From: Shewanella pealeana ATCC 700345 | GTDB lineage: Bacteria > Pseudomonadota > Gammaproteobacteria > Enterobacterales > Shewanellaceae | Reading direction: 5' to 3' | DNA length: 64,000 nt | Assembly (NCBI RefSeq): GCF_000018285.1 | Contig: NC_009901.1 | Span: 5,068,501-5,132,500, forward strand | In this document: in pieces, positions 16,547 through 25,064 of the stretch | Layout: each line of letters opens with the position of its first letter | How positions within the stretch are numbered: the stretch's first letter is position 1 | The notes under the pieces: generated by a model | The model's input: the letters and a program-made list of their open reading frames with translations, nothing else | Database searches by the model: none | What the model was told of the DNA's origin: nothing | Position numbers and translations under genes: made by a program

Positions 16547-18106
16547 ATGCTCCATGGAATGTACTCTCAACTACGCGCTCGGGTTTCACCTTCGTTCTGG
16601 CGTCATAAACCCGCAGCCATTGCCGTGCTACTTGGAGCTGGCCTAGTTATTCCTGCTGCACAGGCGGACACTTCAGCCAACACTGCTCAGGTAACGCCTA
16701 ACAATCAACAAGCCTGTTACGTCGACGGCCTCTCAGAGCAGATGCAGTGCGGCTCTATCCTGGTTCCAGAAAATTACGCCAAGCCAGACGGTAAGCAGAT
16801 TCAAATTCACTATGTGGTGATGCCCGCCATTAAGCCCAGCGACAAGGTCGAAGCCCTTTTAGCGATTGCTGGCGGCCCCGGGCAATCGGCAATCGAGAAT
16901 GCTCAAGGCTTCGATCGTATGCTCACTAAGGTACGTCAGACTGAAGATGTCATTCTTATCGACCAACGCGGTACGGGTCAGTCAAACCCGCTGCAATGCA
17001 TAGGTGATGGTTTTGAAAGTGCACTCGCTATTAATGAAAGTGATTTTGATACCCGGGTCGAAACTCAAAAATGTCTCGAGAGCTTAGATGCGGATGTCAC
17101 CCAATACGGCAGCCTGAGTGCACTTAAAGATTTTGAAGCAGTAAGACAGCACCTTGGCTACCAGAAGCTGCATCTATACGGCGTATCCTATGGCACACGC
17201 ATGGCGCAGCTCTATATGCGTCACTATCCAGAGCACCTAGCAACGGTCACCTTAGATGGCGTAGTCCCTATGCAGCAGAGCGTACTGGCCATCGGCAATG
17301 CTATCGCTCGCGCCTTCGATCTTCTGATTGAAGACTGCGCTAACAACGCCCTCTGCCACACACAGTTTCCAGAGCTAAGAGCTGATCTTGAAAAAGTCGA
17401 TGCCGAGCTAGCTCAAGCCCCCAGAGTCAGCCAAGTACCGGATCCACTGACGGGCGAATTGACCCAGCTGACCATGACCCGCAGCAAGTTTAAAGGCGCA
17501 CTACGCATGGCGCTGTATTCTCCAAGTACGCGTTCGCTTATCCCCCATGCGATTCACCAAGCAGCCAATGGCAACTTCCAACCTATCACTGGCTTATACG
17601 CCTTAGGGATCGATAATGCCGGCATCGCCATGGGCATGCATGCCTCTGTGGTCTGTGGTGAAGATTGGCAGCGACTGTCGCCTGAGTTGCGTGCAAAAAC
17701 CAGTGAGAGCTACTTTGGCAAAGAGATGCTAAAAACCTTTGCCGAGTCCTGCGCCGTATGGAGTGTGCCAGCGGTGGATGCCAGCTTTAGCGACCCCATC
17801 GCCAGTGATATCCCCACTCTTTTACTCTCGGGCGAACTCGACCCTGCCACACCGCCAAGCTGGGGCGAACTTGCCATGGAAAAGCTCAGCAATGCTAAGC
17901 ACTTTATCGCCCCCTATGCGACTCACGGCGTTGCGTATCAGTCCTGTGGTAATGATCTTATTGCAGAGCTGGTAGAGCAAGGTTCGGTCGCCGAACTCGA
18001 TGCAGAATGCCTCAATGAGGATATTCGCCGCAACTTCTACCTTAACGCCAGCACAGTAGAAGCGATCCCGTCAGCTACCGACGAACAAACAGCCCTGATT
18101 AAGTAA
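16547..18106 (+). CDS. Secreted alpha/beta-hydrolase peptidase, TAP-like (S33) family
   Basis: The product is about 519 residues with an N-terminal signal sequence (PAAIAVLLGAGLVIPAAQAD). The oxyanion-loop motif AIAGGPGQSA, nucleophile elbow LYGVSYGTRM with the catalytic Ser, acid region LLLSGELDPATPP and the catalytic His in ATHGVAYQSC are all present. The C-terminal third is the TAP-like domain seen in tripeptidyl aminopeptidases of family S33. Four or more cysteines suggest disulfides. The frame extends upstream through TTG 16526, but ATG 16547 has AAAAGGA about 10 bases away and is preferred. It is followed 10 bp later by a NatA-like ATPase gene, so it is probably the first gene of that operon. 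Confidence 0.88.
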   Translation: MLHGMYSQLRARVSPSFWRHKPAAIAVLLGAGLVIPAAQADTSANTAQVTPNNQQACYVDGLSEQMQCGSILVPENYAKPDGKQIQIHYVVMPAIKPSDKVEALLAIAGGPGQSAIENAQGFDRMLTKVRQTEDVILIDQRGTGQSNPLQCIGDGFESALAINESDFDTRVETQKCLESLDADVTQYGSLSALKDFEAVRQHLGYQKLHLYGVSYGTRMAQLYMRHYPEHLATVTLDGVVPMQQSVLAIGNAIARAFDLLIEDCANNALCHTQFPELRADLEKVDAELAQAPRVSQVPDPLTGELTQLTMTRSKFKGALRMALYSPSTRSLIPHAIHQAANGNFQPITGLYALGIDNAGIAMGMHASVVCGEDWQRLSPELRAKTSESYFGKEMLKTFAESCAVWSVPAVDASFSDPIASDIPTLLLSGELDPATPPSWGELAMEKLSNAKHFIAPYATHGVAYQSCGNDLIAELVEQGSVAELDAECLNEDIRRNFYLNASTVEAIPSATDEQTALIK

Positions 18107-18116
18107 GGAAACCACC

Positions 18117-18851
18117 ATGATACAAGTATCAAATCTATCGAAACGCATCGGAGATGTGCAGGCGCTGAACGATTTAAGCTTTTCAGCACTCGATGGCCAG
18201 ATCACAGGTCTGCTCGGCCCCAATGGCGCGGGTAAAACCACCTGTTTGCGTACCGTGTTCGGCCTGCTTAAGCCTGATAATGGCATTGCCGAGATCGATG
18301 GTATCGATATCGCCAAATCGCCGGTAGCGGCTAAGCAACAGTTAGGCTTGTTCCCCGACCCTTTTGGTCTGTATGAGCGCTTAACGCCACGGGAATATAT
18401 CAGCTACTTTGCCGAGCTAAATGGCTTAACACGCAAAGAGGCTAAGCTGGCAACGAGTAATGTGATTGAACGATTACACCTAGCCGATATTGCCGATAGA
18501 CAGTGTAAAGGCTTCTCTCAGGGTCAAAGGATGAAGACGGCATTGGCGCAAGCAATTGTCCACCAGCCAACCAATATCATTCTCGATGAGCCCACCCGTG
18601 GCCTAGATGTGATGAGTACTCGCGTGCTACGTGACATCTTGCGTGACCTTAAGAATCAGGGCCACTGCGTGTTGTTTTCAAGCCACGTGATGCAAGAAGT
18701 GGCCGCCCTGTGTGATCAGGTGATTGTAATGGCCGAGGGCCGAGTCGTTGCCGTTGGTAGCCCAGATGCACTTTGTCAGCAAACTGGTAAGGCTTCTCTG
18801 GAAGATGCCTTTATCCAACTAATTGGTACCGACGAAGGCATCGCAGCCTAA
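18117..18851 (+). CDS. NatA-like ABC transporter ATP-binding protein
   Basis: The 244-residue ABC domain has Walker A GPNGAGKTT near residue 35, the signature FSQGQRMKTALAQAI, Walker B NIILDEPTRGLDV and the His switch FSSHVMQEV. The FSQGQ signature and the GLDVMSTRVLRD run are typical of NatA-type Na+/drug export ATPases. It pairs with the ABC-2 permease 24 bp downstream. Its Na+ substrate is only a family-level suggestion. Confidence 0.92.
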   Translation: MIQVSNLSKRIGDVQALNDLSFSALDGQITGLLGPNGAGKTTCLRTVFGLLKPDNGIAEIDGIDIAKSPVAAKQQLGLFPDPFGLYERLTPREYISYFAELNGLTRKEAKLATSNVIERLHLADIADRQCKGFSQGQRMKTALAQAIVHQPTNIILDEPTRGLDVMSTRVLRDILRDLKNQGHCVLFSSHVMQEVAALCDQVIVMAEGRVVAVGSPDALCQQTGKASLEDAFIQLIGTDEGIAA

Positions 18852-18875
18852 TACTGGCGATAAAAGGATTTCAAA

Positions 18876-20021
18876 ATGAGTAATAAAATAATTTCTATGA
18901 TCCGCAAGGAGCTGATCGACGCCGCTCGTGATAAACGCTCTGTGATGGCGGGCCTCTACTACGCTATGGGCGCCCCGCTGCTGATGTGTGGCATGTTCTT
19001 TCTGCTGATCGGTCAGCTAACCAGCCCTGAAGATCTCAATATTAAAATCGATAATGCACAGGGCGCACCCGATCTGGTGAAGTTCCTGTCTAGTCGTGGC
19101 ATTTCTCAGGGTGATGACACTGAAAAAGCAGACACTAAAGACATTCAACTCATCATCAGCCAAGACTATGCCGCCAATATGGCCAAGGGTCTTAGCGCCG
19201 AAGTGACGCTGATTGCCGATGCCTCCGATGAGAAACTGCAGATCTCAATTCGACGTCTCAAAAATAGTCTGCTGGAATACAGCTCAGAGATGGGCAGCCT
19301 ACGCCTAATTGCTCGTGGTATCGACCCAAGAGTGATGCAGCCGTTAAAGCTCAATATTGAAGATGAAGCCACTCCAGATTCTAAGGCCGGCATGATCTTA
19401 GGCCTAGCAACCATGACCATGATCTATGCGGTATTTATCTCTGGTATGAACCTGGCCATCGACACCAGCGCCGGCGAGCGCGAGCGTAACTCGTTAGCGC
19501 TACTACTGAGCCACCCGGTTTCTACTTGGGAAATCGTTATCGCTAAAGTAACCGCGGTAACTATCTTTGCCATGGTGGGGCTCGTGCTGACGCTAATCGT
19601 GTCTAAATTTGCCTATGCCTTTGTGCCTTGGCAGGAGCTTGGCTTTGCCGTGAGCGTTAATACCAGCTTTATGCTGATGATGCTTATTGTCGGTGCGCCA
19701 GTAGCGATTATGGCGGCGTGCTTGCAGCTGTTTGTCTCCTTTATGGCTAAGAGCTTTAAGGAAGCCCAGTCTTACATCACGATCGTGTTAATGGTGCCTA
19801 TGATGTTAGCCATGGCCGCCAGCTACAACATCGCGCCGGAGACCATTCAGTGGTTACCTGTATCGGGCCAACTTCAGGCTCTTATTGAGTTTATTAAGGG
19901 CCGTGAGCTGCCAATGTTGCAACTTGCCGTTTCATCGGCGTCGACGCTAGCGATTGCCTTAGGACTTGCTATCGGTATGCAAAAATCGCTCAAGAGCGAG
20001 AAGATCGTCTTTGGTTTATAA
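18876..20021 (+). CDS. NatB-like ABC-2 family permease
   Basis: The product has 381 residues. TM1 is near 25-48 (LYYAMGAPLLMCGMFFLLIG), a large extracytoplasmic domain spans about 50-165, and five or six C-terminal TM segments begin near MILGLATMTMIYAVFISG. The cytoplasmic motif SAGERERNSLALLLSHPVS is the ABC-2 hallmark E-R-E-R/N-S element found in NatB. It follows the NatA-like ATPase with a ribosome site (AAAGGA) eight bases before ATG. The exported substrate is unknown. Confidence 0.9.
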   Translation: MSNKIISMIRKELIDAARDKRSVMAGLYYAMGAPLLMCGMFFLLIGQLTSPEDLNIKIDNAQGAPDLVKFLSSRGISQGDDTEKADTKDIQLIISQDYAANMAKGLSAEVTLIADASDEKLQISIRRLKNSLLEYSSEMGSLRLIARGIDPRVMQPLKLNIEDEATPDSKAGMILGLATMTMIYAVFISGMNLAIDTSAGERERNSLALLLSHPVSTWEIVIAKVTAVTIFAMVGLVLTLIVSKFAYAFVPWQELGFAVSVNTSFMLMMLIVGAPVAIMAACLQLFVSFMAKSFKEAQSYITIVLMVPMMLAMAASYNIAPETIQWLPVSGQLQALIEFIKGRELPMLQLAVSSASTLAIALGLAIGMQKSLKSEKIVFGL

Positions 20022-20030
20022 CTAATCAAA

Positions 20031-20058
20031 AGGGCTTAACGCTATAGCGTTAAGCCCT
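20031..20058. terminator. Perfect 28-bp palindrome after the NatB-like gene
   Basis: AGGGCTTAACGCTA is followed immediately by its exact reverse complement TAGCGTTAAGCCCT. It lies between the permease stop (20021) and a small PspB-like gene (20100). There is no T run on the plus strand, so it may be an attenuator or RNA-stability element as well as a terminator. Confidence 0.65.
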
Positions 20059-20099
20059 CACTAGTGTGAACTTTTCTTGAAGGAATAAGGAGTACCACC

Positions 20100-20330
20100 A
20101 TGGATATCCCAATGATTGTGTTAATTGTCGCTATCGTGGCTATCGCCACCGCCGGTGAAGCCTTTAAACACTATTTAAAGTCGCGCAAAATCACTAGCTC
20201 AGAGATCACTAACAATGAACTTGAACTGCTGCGAAAGCAAAATCGTCACCTTGAGCAACGTGTGCAAGTGTTAGAGAAAATCGTTACCGACAATAGCTAC
20301 GAGCTAAAGTCTCAAATTAACTCGCTATAA
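20100..20330 (+). CDS. PspB-like small membrane protein
   Basis: The 76-residue protein has an N-terminal TM (about 4-22, IPMIVLIVAIVAIATAGEA), then a basic linker and a heptad coiled coil, NELELLRKQNRHLEQRVQVLEKIVTD. The TM plus coiled coil with LEKIVTD resembles phage-shock protein B (consensus xxLExILD), but no pspA or pspC is nearby. It follows the NatAB-like genes beyond a strong palindrome and has a good ribosome site (AAGGAG). An envelope-stress or transporter-accessory role is inferred from similarity and context. Confidence 0.75.
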   Translation: MDIPMIVLIVAIVAIATAGEAFKHYLKSRKITSSEITNNELELLRKQNRHLEQRVQVLEKIVTDNSYELKSQINSL

Positions 20331-20368
20331 ATCCATATAGCCCCAATACTCATAGCGCTAACAAGCCA

Positions 20369-21376
20369 TTAGCAGCAGTCATGAGTATTAAACTTTTGGC
20401 GATAAGCTCGCGGCGACAAGCTTGTGGTTTGTATGAATAGCTTCCTAAAGGAACTCACATCCTCATAGCCGACCTGTTCGACTATCTGCTCTATACTGAA
20501 CGCAGTCGTTTCGAGTAAGCGCTTAGCCTCATCGACCCTAAGCCGCTGAATATAGCTGGCAGGCGTTTGATTAACCGCACTCTTAAAACGGCGGATCAAG
20601 GTGCGCTTTCCCACGGCAAATTTGTCGGCAATGTCATCTAACTGCAAGTGATGCTTAAGGTGCAACTGCATCCAATCTTGAATACGAGTCACTAGCTCAT
20701 CTTTATGTTGCGGCTCAGCATCTAAGGTCACAAAAGCTTGTTGCGAGGTTCGATTCGGATCGATAAGCAGCACTTTAGCCATCTGCATCGCAATTTGCTC
20801 TCCCGCCAATTTTTGTACCAGTTGCAACGCCAAACTCAAGTTGGCACTGGTGGCTCCCGCCGTATAGTACTGACCGTCGTTCATGACCACGTGCTCACTA
20901 CATAAATCAACCCTAGGAAAGCTACGCCTAAACAACTCGGCTAACCACCATACGCAGGTGGCCTTCTTATCGTCGAGCAAACCAGAAGCCGCCAACATTA
21001 AGGTGCCCGAACAATAGGCCGCTATCGGTTTATTGGTCTGGGCAAATTTTTTTAGGGTCGCAATATGGGGTTGAAAATCATCTAGGTAGGTGTTGAGCTG
21101 CTTACGATTAGTGATAGTCGCCGAAGCGACGACTAAGGCGTCGGCATGACTAAAGTAATGATCGGCTTCATCATGGGCTATGACTGGCAGCTGCATATTA
21201 TGATCGCTGTTAATCGGCTCACCATCGGGCGAAATAATCGCACACTCAAATAACACCTCATCGGCATCGGGATGAGTCACTTTCCAGTAGGTATTACAGA
21301 AACTGAATACATCCATAAAACTCAGAATGCCCCCCGCCACCGCATTGTCGGCCGCTAGCACTACGATTCGTTTCAT
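20369..21376 (-). CDS. GlxA-type AraC regulator with DJ-1/PfpI sensor domain
   Basis: The product is about 335 residues. The N-terminal half is a class I glutamine-amidotransferase-like (DJ-1/PfpI) domain: IVVLAADNAVAGGILSFMDVF, then the elbow AAYCSGTLMLAASGLL with the Cys. The C-terminal ~100 residues carry two AraC helix-turn-helix motifs (LDDIADKFAVGKRTLIRRFK and IEQIVEQVGYEDVSSFRKLF). It is a transcription factor, probably responding to a small ligand. The frame is open to 21412, but ATG 21376 with GAAGGAGGAGC upstream is the start. Its target genes are not obvious here; it is divergent from a small membrane-protein gene. Confidence 0.9.
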   Translation of the reverse strand: MKRIVVLAADNAVAGGILSFMDVFSFCNTYWKVTHPDADEVLFECAIISPDGEPINSDHNMQLPVIAHDEADHYFSHADALVVASATITNRKQLNTYLDDFQPHIATLKKFAQTNKPIAAYCSGTLMLAASGLLDDKKATCVWWLAELFRRSFPRVDLCSEHVVMNDGQYYTAGATSANLSLALQLVQKLAGEQIAMQMAKVLLIDPNRTSQQAFVTLDAEPQHKDELVTRIQDWMQLHLKHHLQLDDIADKFAVGKRTLIRRFKSAVNQTPASYIQRLRVDEAKRLLETTAFSIEQIVEQVGYEDVSSFRKLFIQTTSLSPRAYRQKFNTHDCC

Positions 21377-21501
21377 AAACGCTCCTCCTTCTATACCACT
21401 GTCACTTTTCACCTTTATTTTGTCAATAATGACACTTAAAACCCATTTGTCTAGTTTTTATACTGAAGTCAGTTGAAAGACGTTGTCGCAGGAGCGCCGT
21501 T

Positions 21502-21774
21502 ATGAAAAGAGATATCGATGGAAATATTGACCAAAAGATAACTAAGCTGATGAATACTATCCCTAACGACTGGAGAAGCAGCTACGGGTCATTGAGCAGC
21601 AGAAAAGCCCCCTATAAATTATTAAGCCTAGGCTACTTGATCCCCAGCTGGGGGCTGCTATTTTGGCTCAATTTCAGCACTGAACCTAGCCTGTTTGGCC
21701 ACTTTATTGCTATTCCTAGCCTGTTTATGATGACCGGATACTGTGCTTATTTAATTGCTCGTAAAGGTGAATAG
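21502..21774 (+). CDS. Small two-TM membrane protein of unknown function
   Basis: The product has 90 residues. After a charged N-terminus (MKRDIDGNIDQKITKLMN) there are two hydrophobic segments (LLSLGYLIPSWGLLFWLNF and FIAIPSLFMMTGYCAYLIA) and the tail RKGE. The ribosome site AGGAG is about 8 bases before ATG. It is divergent from the GlxA-type regulator (125 bp apart), which suggests but does not prove regulation by it. I do not recognise the family. Confidence 0.7.
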   Translation: MKRDIDGNIDQKITKLMNTIPNDWRSSYGSLSSRKAPYKLLSLGYLIPSWGLLFWLNFSTEPSLFGHFIAIPSLFMMTGYCAYLIARKGE

Positions 21775-21791
21775 ACAATACTGAGATTAAA

Positions 21792-21815
21792 GCTAGCACG
21801 CTCTCTAGTGCTAGC
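21792..21815. terminator. Terminator between convergent genes
   Basis: The inverted arms GCTAGCAC and GTGCTAGC are separated by eight bases. It sits in the 59-bp gap between the small membrane-protein gene and the chemotaxis-receptor gene, which converge here. Confidence 0.75.
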
Positions 21816-21833
21816 CTTTAGCCTTATCTCATA

Positions 21834-23492
21834 TTAAATCTTAAACTCTTGTACCAATCCCGACAGGCGCTTGGCCATTTGGGCTAAGTTTTCGCTTTCT
21901 TGAGAGCTGCTCATTGTGCCTGCTGCAGTTTCTTCCGCTGCATTACTAATATTGACGATGTTGGTATTAATCTCTTCAGATACCGTGCTTTGCTCCTCAG
22001 CTGCGGTGGCAATTTGAGTGTTCATATCGGTAATCGTCGCAATGGCTTTGGCAATACTTTGTAAAACTTCGCCTGCACTACGGGCGTGATTAACGCTGTC
22101 ATCCACATATTGGCGGCTATCTGACATGGCGTCGGCAGCGAGTTTTGCGCCACCTTGTAACTTTTCAATCATTCTTTGAATTTCTTCTGTCGACTCTTGG
22201 GTGCGACTCGCCAGCGTTCTAACTTCGTCGGCCACCACAGCAAAGCCTCGACCTTGCTCGCCAGCACGTGCAGCCTCAATTGCAGCATTCAATGCCAATA
22301 AGTTAGTTTGCTCAGCAATCCCCTTGATAACATCCAAAATTGAACCAATTTGATGGCTGTCATCCTCAAGATCTTTAACTACCTGTGATGCTCTTTCAAT
22401 GCCAACGGCTAAGCCTTCAATGGTTTGCACTGTATTATTCACCACGGTTAAACCAGCTTGAGACTGGGTATCCGTTTGCACAGCAGCATCAGCGGCATCA
22501 TTAGCATTTTTGGCAACCTCAACCACGGTAGCAGTCATCTCATTCATCGCCGTCGCGACCATTTCTAGTTCATCACGCTGTGTTTGCACAGAACTAGCTG
22601 AATCGGCGGTAATTGCTGCCATACCTTGAGATGATTCGGCTAGTGACGCCGAAGTTTCGGCGACACTTTGTAAACTGGTTTGGAATTTATCTAACATCAA
22701 ATTAAATGACCTTGATAACTGACCCAGTTCGTCTTGAGAGGTTATGTGGATTCTGCGAGTAAGATCTGAATCGGCTTCAATGGAAGTGATAGATAAACGC
22801 ATACTATCGACGGTACGTAAGATGGTTCGTGAAACAAACAACAAAATCAATCCGGCCAATGCAAACGAGCCAAGTGTAATAGCACATAGCTGTAAGCGCA
22901 TGCTAGATAACGCACCAGCAGCTTCGGCCTGAATATAGACTCGTAAAACCTCTTCAGCTTCAGTTAAATCTCTGAAAGTACGTCTAGCCTCATTAGCAAA
23001 CGGGCTAGCGCCTACACGATACTCAGCCCAAGCCTGTTGCAATACCTCTGGAGAACGTTCAACAGATTTAAGAGCTAACATACGATTACGACCATCTTCT
23101 AAAAATGCCTCTGTCGCTTGTTGAGATAAATCGGCTAACTGACGAATCTCACTTCGTGATTCATCATTATCAATAGCACTAATTGCTGTATCTAATCCTT
23201 CAAAATGGTTATAGATATCTTGGATCCGGGTTTCGAGTAGCTTGTAGTTTTTGCTGAAATCATCGCCTAGCATGATGCTACGAGATAAGCGTGACACGTA
23301 ATTCATATCGCGGTTGATAGATAACAGATATTTTTGACTACTTACGGCAGCTTGGTCATATTCATTAAAACGCTGCTCAACTGCGGCAGTGCTATTCACC
23401 ACATCAACTAAAATCGCACATCCGGCGAAGCCAAATACCAACATTACCGCCATCAATTTTCGTTTAATACTAAATGAAGCTAGCCAATCCAT
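21834..23492 (-). CDS. Methyl-accepting chemotaxis protein
   Basis: The product is about 552 residues. TM1 is near residues 12-34 and TM2 near 196-218, bounding a ~160-residue helical periplasmic domain of the four-helix-bundle type. A HAMP domain follows ([20 protein letters not shown] and [14 protein letters not shown]), then the cytoplasmic signalling hairpin with the conserved tip [20 protein letters not shown] and [12 protein letters not shown]. The protein senses an unknown periplasmic ligand and signals through CheA/CheW. The longer frame starts at 23537 without a ribosome site; ATG 23492 (MDWLASF) has CGGAG seven bases upstream. There is no C-terminal CheR pentapeptide. Confidence 0.93.
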   Translation of the reverse strand: MDWLASFSIKRKLMAVMLVFGFAGCAILVDVVNSTAAVEQRFNEYDQAAVSSQKYLLSINRDMNYVSRLSRSIMLGDDFSKNYKLLETRIQDIYNHFEGLDTAISAIDNDESRSEIRQLADLSQQATEAFLEDGRNRMLALKSVERSPEVLQQAWAEYRVGASPFANEARRTFRDLTEAEEVLRVYIQAEAAGALSSMRLQLCAITLGSFALAGLILLFVSRTILRTVDSMRLSITSIEADSDLTRRIHITSQDELGQLSRSFNLMLDKFQTSLQSVAETSASLAESSQGMAAITADSASSVQTQRDELEMVATAMNEMTATVVEVAKNANDAADAAVQTDTQSQAGLTVVNNTVQTIEGLAVGIERASQVVKDLEDDSHQIGSILDVIKGIAEQTNLLALNAAIEAARAGEQGRGFAVVADEVRTLASRTQESTEEIQRMIEKLQGGAKLAADAMSDSRQYVDDSVNHARSAGEVLQSIAKAIATITDMNTQIATAAEEQSTVSEEINTNIVNISNAAEETAAGTMSSSQESENLAQMAKRLSGLVQEFKI

Positions 23493-23878
23493 TTTACCAC
23501 TCCGAATATTCTTCCAATGCGTAAGCGCAATTTTCATTCAGAATAGAACAAGTCATTTATAGTTATTGAGATATAAACACATGAATTTTATAAAAGTTTG
23601 TGAAGAAATATAAAAGTCGAGTAAAACCCCAGCTCTGCCGTGGCTGGGCAGGGCTGTGCAATAGTTGAATATAAATAAATCGATGTAGAATTTATTTTGC
23701 TTAAGGTCTAAAAAGCCCCTAAACACTCCAAATGACGCAATACTCGGGATTTAATTAACATTCTCCGCCAAAACAGCCCTATCTGAACAACAGCAGAATA
23801 ATTAAAAAATCGACCAAGCAGGCTCTCTAAGTTACTGATAAAGCGGAAGTACATCACGGGGTTGAAAGGGTAATTGAT
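23493..23878. other. Intergenic region upstream of the chemotaxis-receptor gene, no gene seen
   Basis: The stretch is AT-rich and should carry the receptor promoter. It has a short G+C-rich hairpin near 23630-23656 (AGCTCTGCC with GGCAGGGCT). No ORF with a credible start is visible. To the right it borders the truncated mog 3'-end copy. Confidence 0.4.
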
Positions 23879-23940
23879 GGCTTGATCACCGACTCATCGC
23901 ATTCTAGGAATGGACCGTCCATTAGATCGATGCAGTATGG
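23879..23940 (-). pseudogene. Truncated copy 1 of the mog 3' end
   Basis: Read on the minus strand it encodes PYCIDLMDGPFLECDESVIK followed by P, identical to the real C-terminus, then runs into unrelated sequence at 23879. It has no upstream body. A terminator hairpin (AAAGAGCG 23975-23982 with CGCTCTTT 24001-24008) separates it from copy 2. Confidence 0.8.
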
Positions 23941-24021
23941 CGTAACAGAGGGGGGGATAATCTCTGATAAATAGAAAGAGCGCGCCTGTTAATGAAAACA
24001 CGCTCTTTAAATCAAAATCGC

Positions 24022-24105
24022 CTACTTGGCCTTTGGTCTGAACAGTTTAATCACCGACTCATCACACTCTAAGAATGGACCGTCCATTAGATCGATGCAG
24101 TATGG
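24022..24105 (-). pseudogene. Copy 2 of the mog 3' end
   Basis: Its 28 codons on the minus strand, including a TAG stop, match the mog C-terminus except for one residue (VIKLFRPKAK instead of VIKPFRPKAK). It is followed on its 3' side by the first terminator copy and preceded by another (AGAGCG 24137-24142 with CGCTCT 24161-24166). The period to the real gene end is 160 bp and to copy 1 is 165 bp. Confidence 0.85.
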
Positions 24106-24136
24106 CGTAACTGAGGGTAATCTCTGATAAATAGAA

Positions 24137-24166
24137 AGAGCGCGTCTGTTAATGAAAACACGCTCT
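24137..24166 (-). terminator. Terminator of mog
   Basis: Arms AGAGCG and CGCTCT flank an 18-nt loop, with a T-rich segment on the minus-strand side. It lies 16 bp after the mog stop codon. A near-identical copy lies at 23975-24008. Confidence 0.6.
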
Positions 24167-24181
24167 ATCTGACCAAACCGC

Positions 24182-24715
24182 TTACTTAGCCTTAGGTCTA
24201 AACGGCTTAATCACCGACTCATCACACTCTAAGAATGGACCGTCCATTAGATCGATGCAGTATGGAATAGCTGGGAATACTGCGTCTAAACACTCACGGA
24301 TCGACTTTGGCTTGCCCGGTAGGTTAACGATGAGTGAGTCACCACGTAGGCCCGCTGTTTGACGCGATAGAATTGCCGTTGGTACAAATTTCAATGATTC
24401 GGCGCGCATCAGCTCACCAAAACCTGGCATCATGCGGTCACATACCGCTTCAGTGGCTTCAGGTGTTACGTCACGCTTAGCTGGGCCAGTGCCGCCAGTG
24501 GTCACGATAAGGCTACAATTTTGCTCATCGGCCATCTTAATCAAGGTTGCAGAAATCACATCCTGCTCATCAGGGATCACCTCATAGACAGGCTCCCACT
24601 CAGAAGTCAGGTATTCATTCAGTACATCGATAATCGCCTTACCCGAGAGATCTTCATAGATACCCGCACTGGCTCTATCACTTACTGTCACAATACCGAT
24701 TCTAGCTTTGCTCAT
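24182..24715 (-). CDS. mog: Molybdopterin adenylyltransferase
   Basis: The product has 177 residues. It carries the MoCF_biosynth signature: IGIVTVSDRASAGIYEDLSG at the N-terminus, the nucleotide-binding TTGGTGPAKRDVTPEA near 70-85 and LPGKPKSIRECLDAVFPAIPYCIDLM near 133-158. The C-terminal extension GPFLECDESVIKPFRPKAK is typical of Mog/MogA rather than MoaB. It should adenylylate molybdopterin with ATP before metal insertion in molybdenum cofactor synthesis. No other moa/moe gene is adjacent. Two extra copies of its 3' end and terminator follow it. Confidence 0.93.
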   Translation of the reverse strand: MSKARIGIVTVSDRASAGIYEDLSGKAIIDVLNEYLTSEWEPVYEVIPDEQDVISATLIKMADEQNCSLIVTTGGTGPAKRDVTPEATEAVCDRMMPGFGELMRAESLKFVPTAILSRQTAGLRGDSLIVNLPGKPKSIRECLDAVFPAIPYCIDLMDGPFLECDESVIKPFRPKAK

Positions 24716-25064
24716 TCTCTGTTCCTCAATCTGATCATAGATAAACTGCTTGTCTGATAGTTTATCGTGAACTTTAGCGTCTCTATAGTGTGGCGTTAAA
24801 GTAGCACAAAGTTAACGAATTAGACTCGATAAATCTGGCGTTAAATATAAAAACTTCGCCCTATGATTTATTGGTTATTCACTCGTCCACACGCCCCTTG
24901 TGCTCAAAATACAGCCACAAATAAATACATTTGCCACAAACGAGATATAGCTCGCATTTTTTTGAGATTACAGCCTGTAGCAACACTTGTTTTCGACAAA
25001 TTCTACCGTACTCTTGCGCCTACTCGAATTCAGGCCGAATTCATACCATGTCGAGGGGCAATCT

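Noticed and set aside
23879..24265. CRISPR-like array
   Set aside because: There are three similar blocks, but they are long (80 bp or more), coding-derived, with terminators between. No short spacers of equal length, no cas genes.
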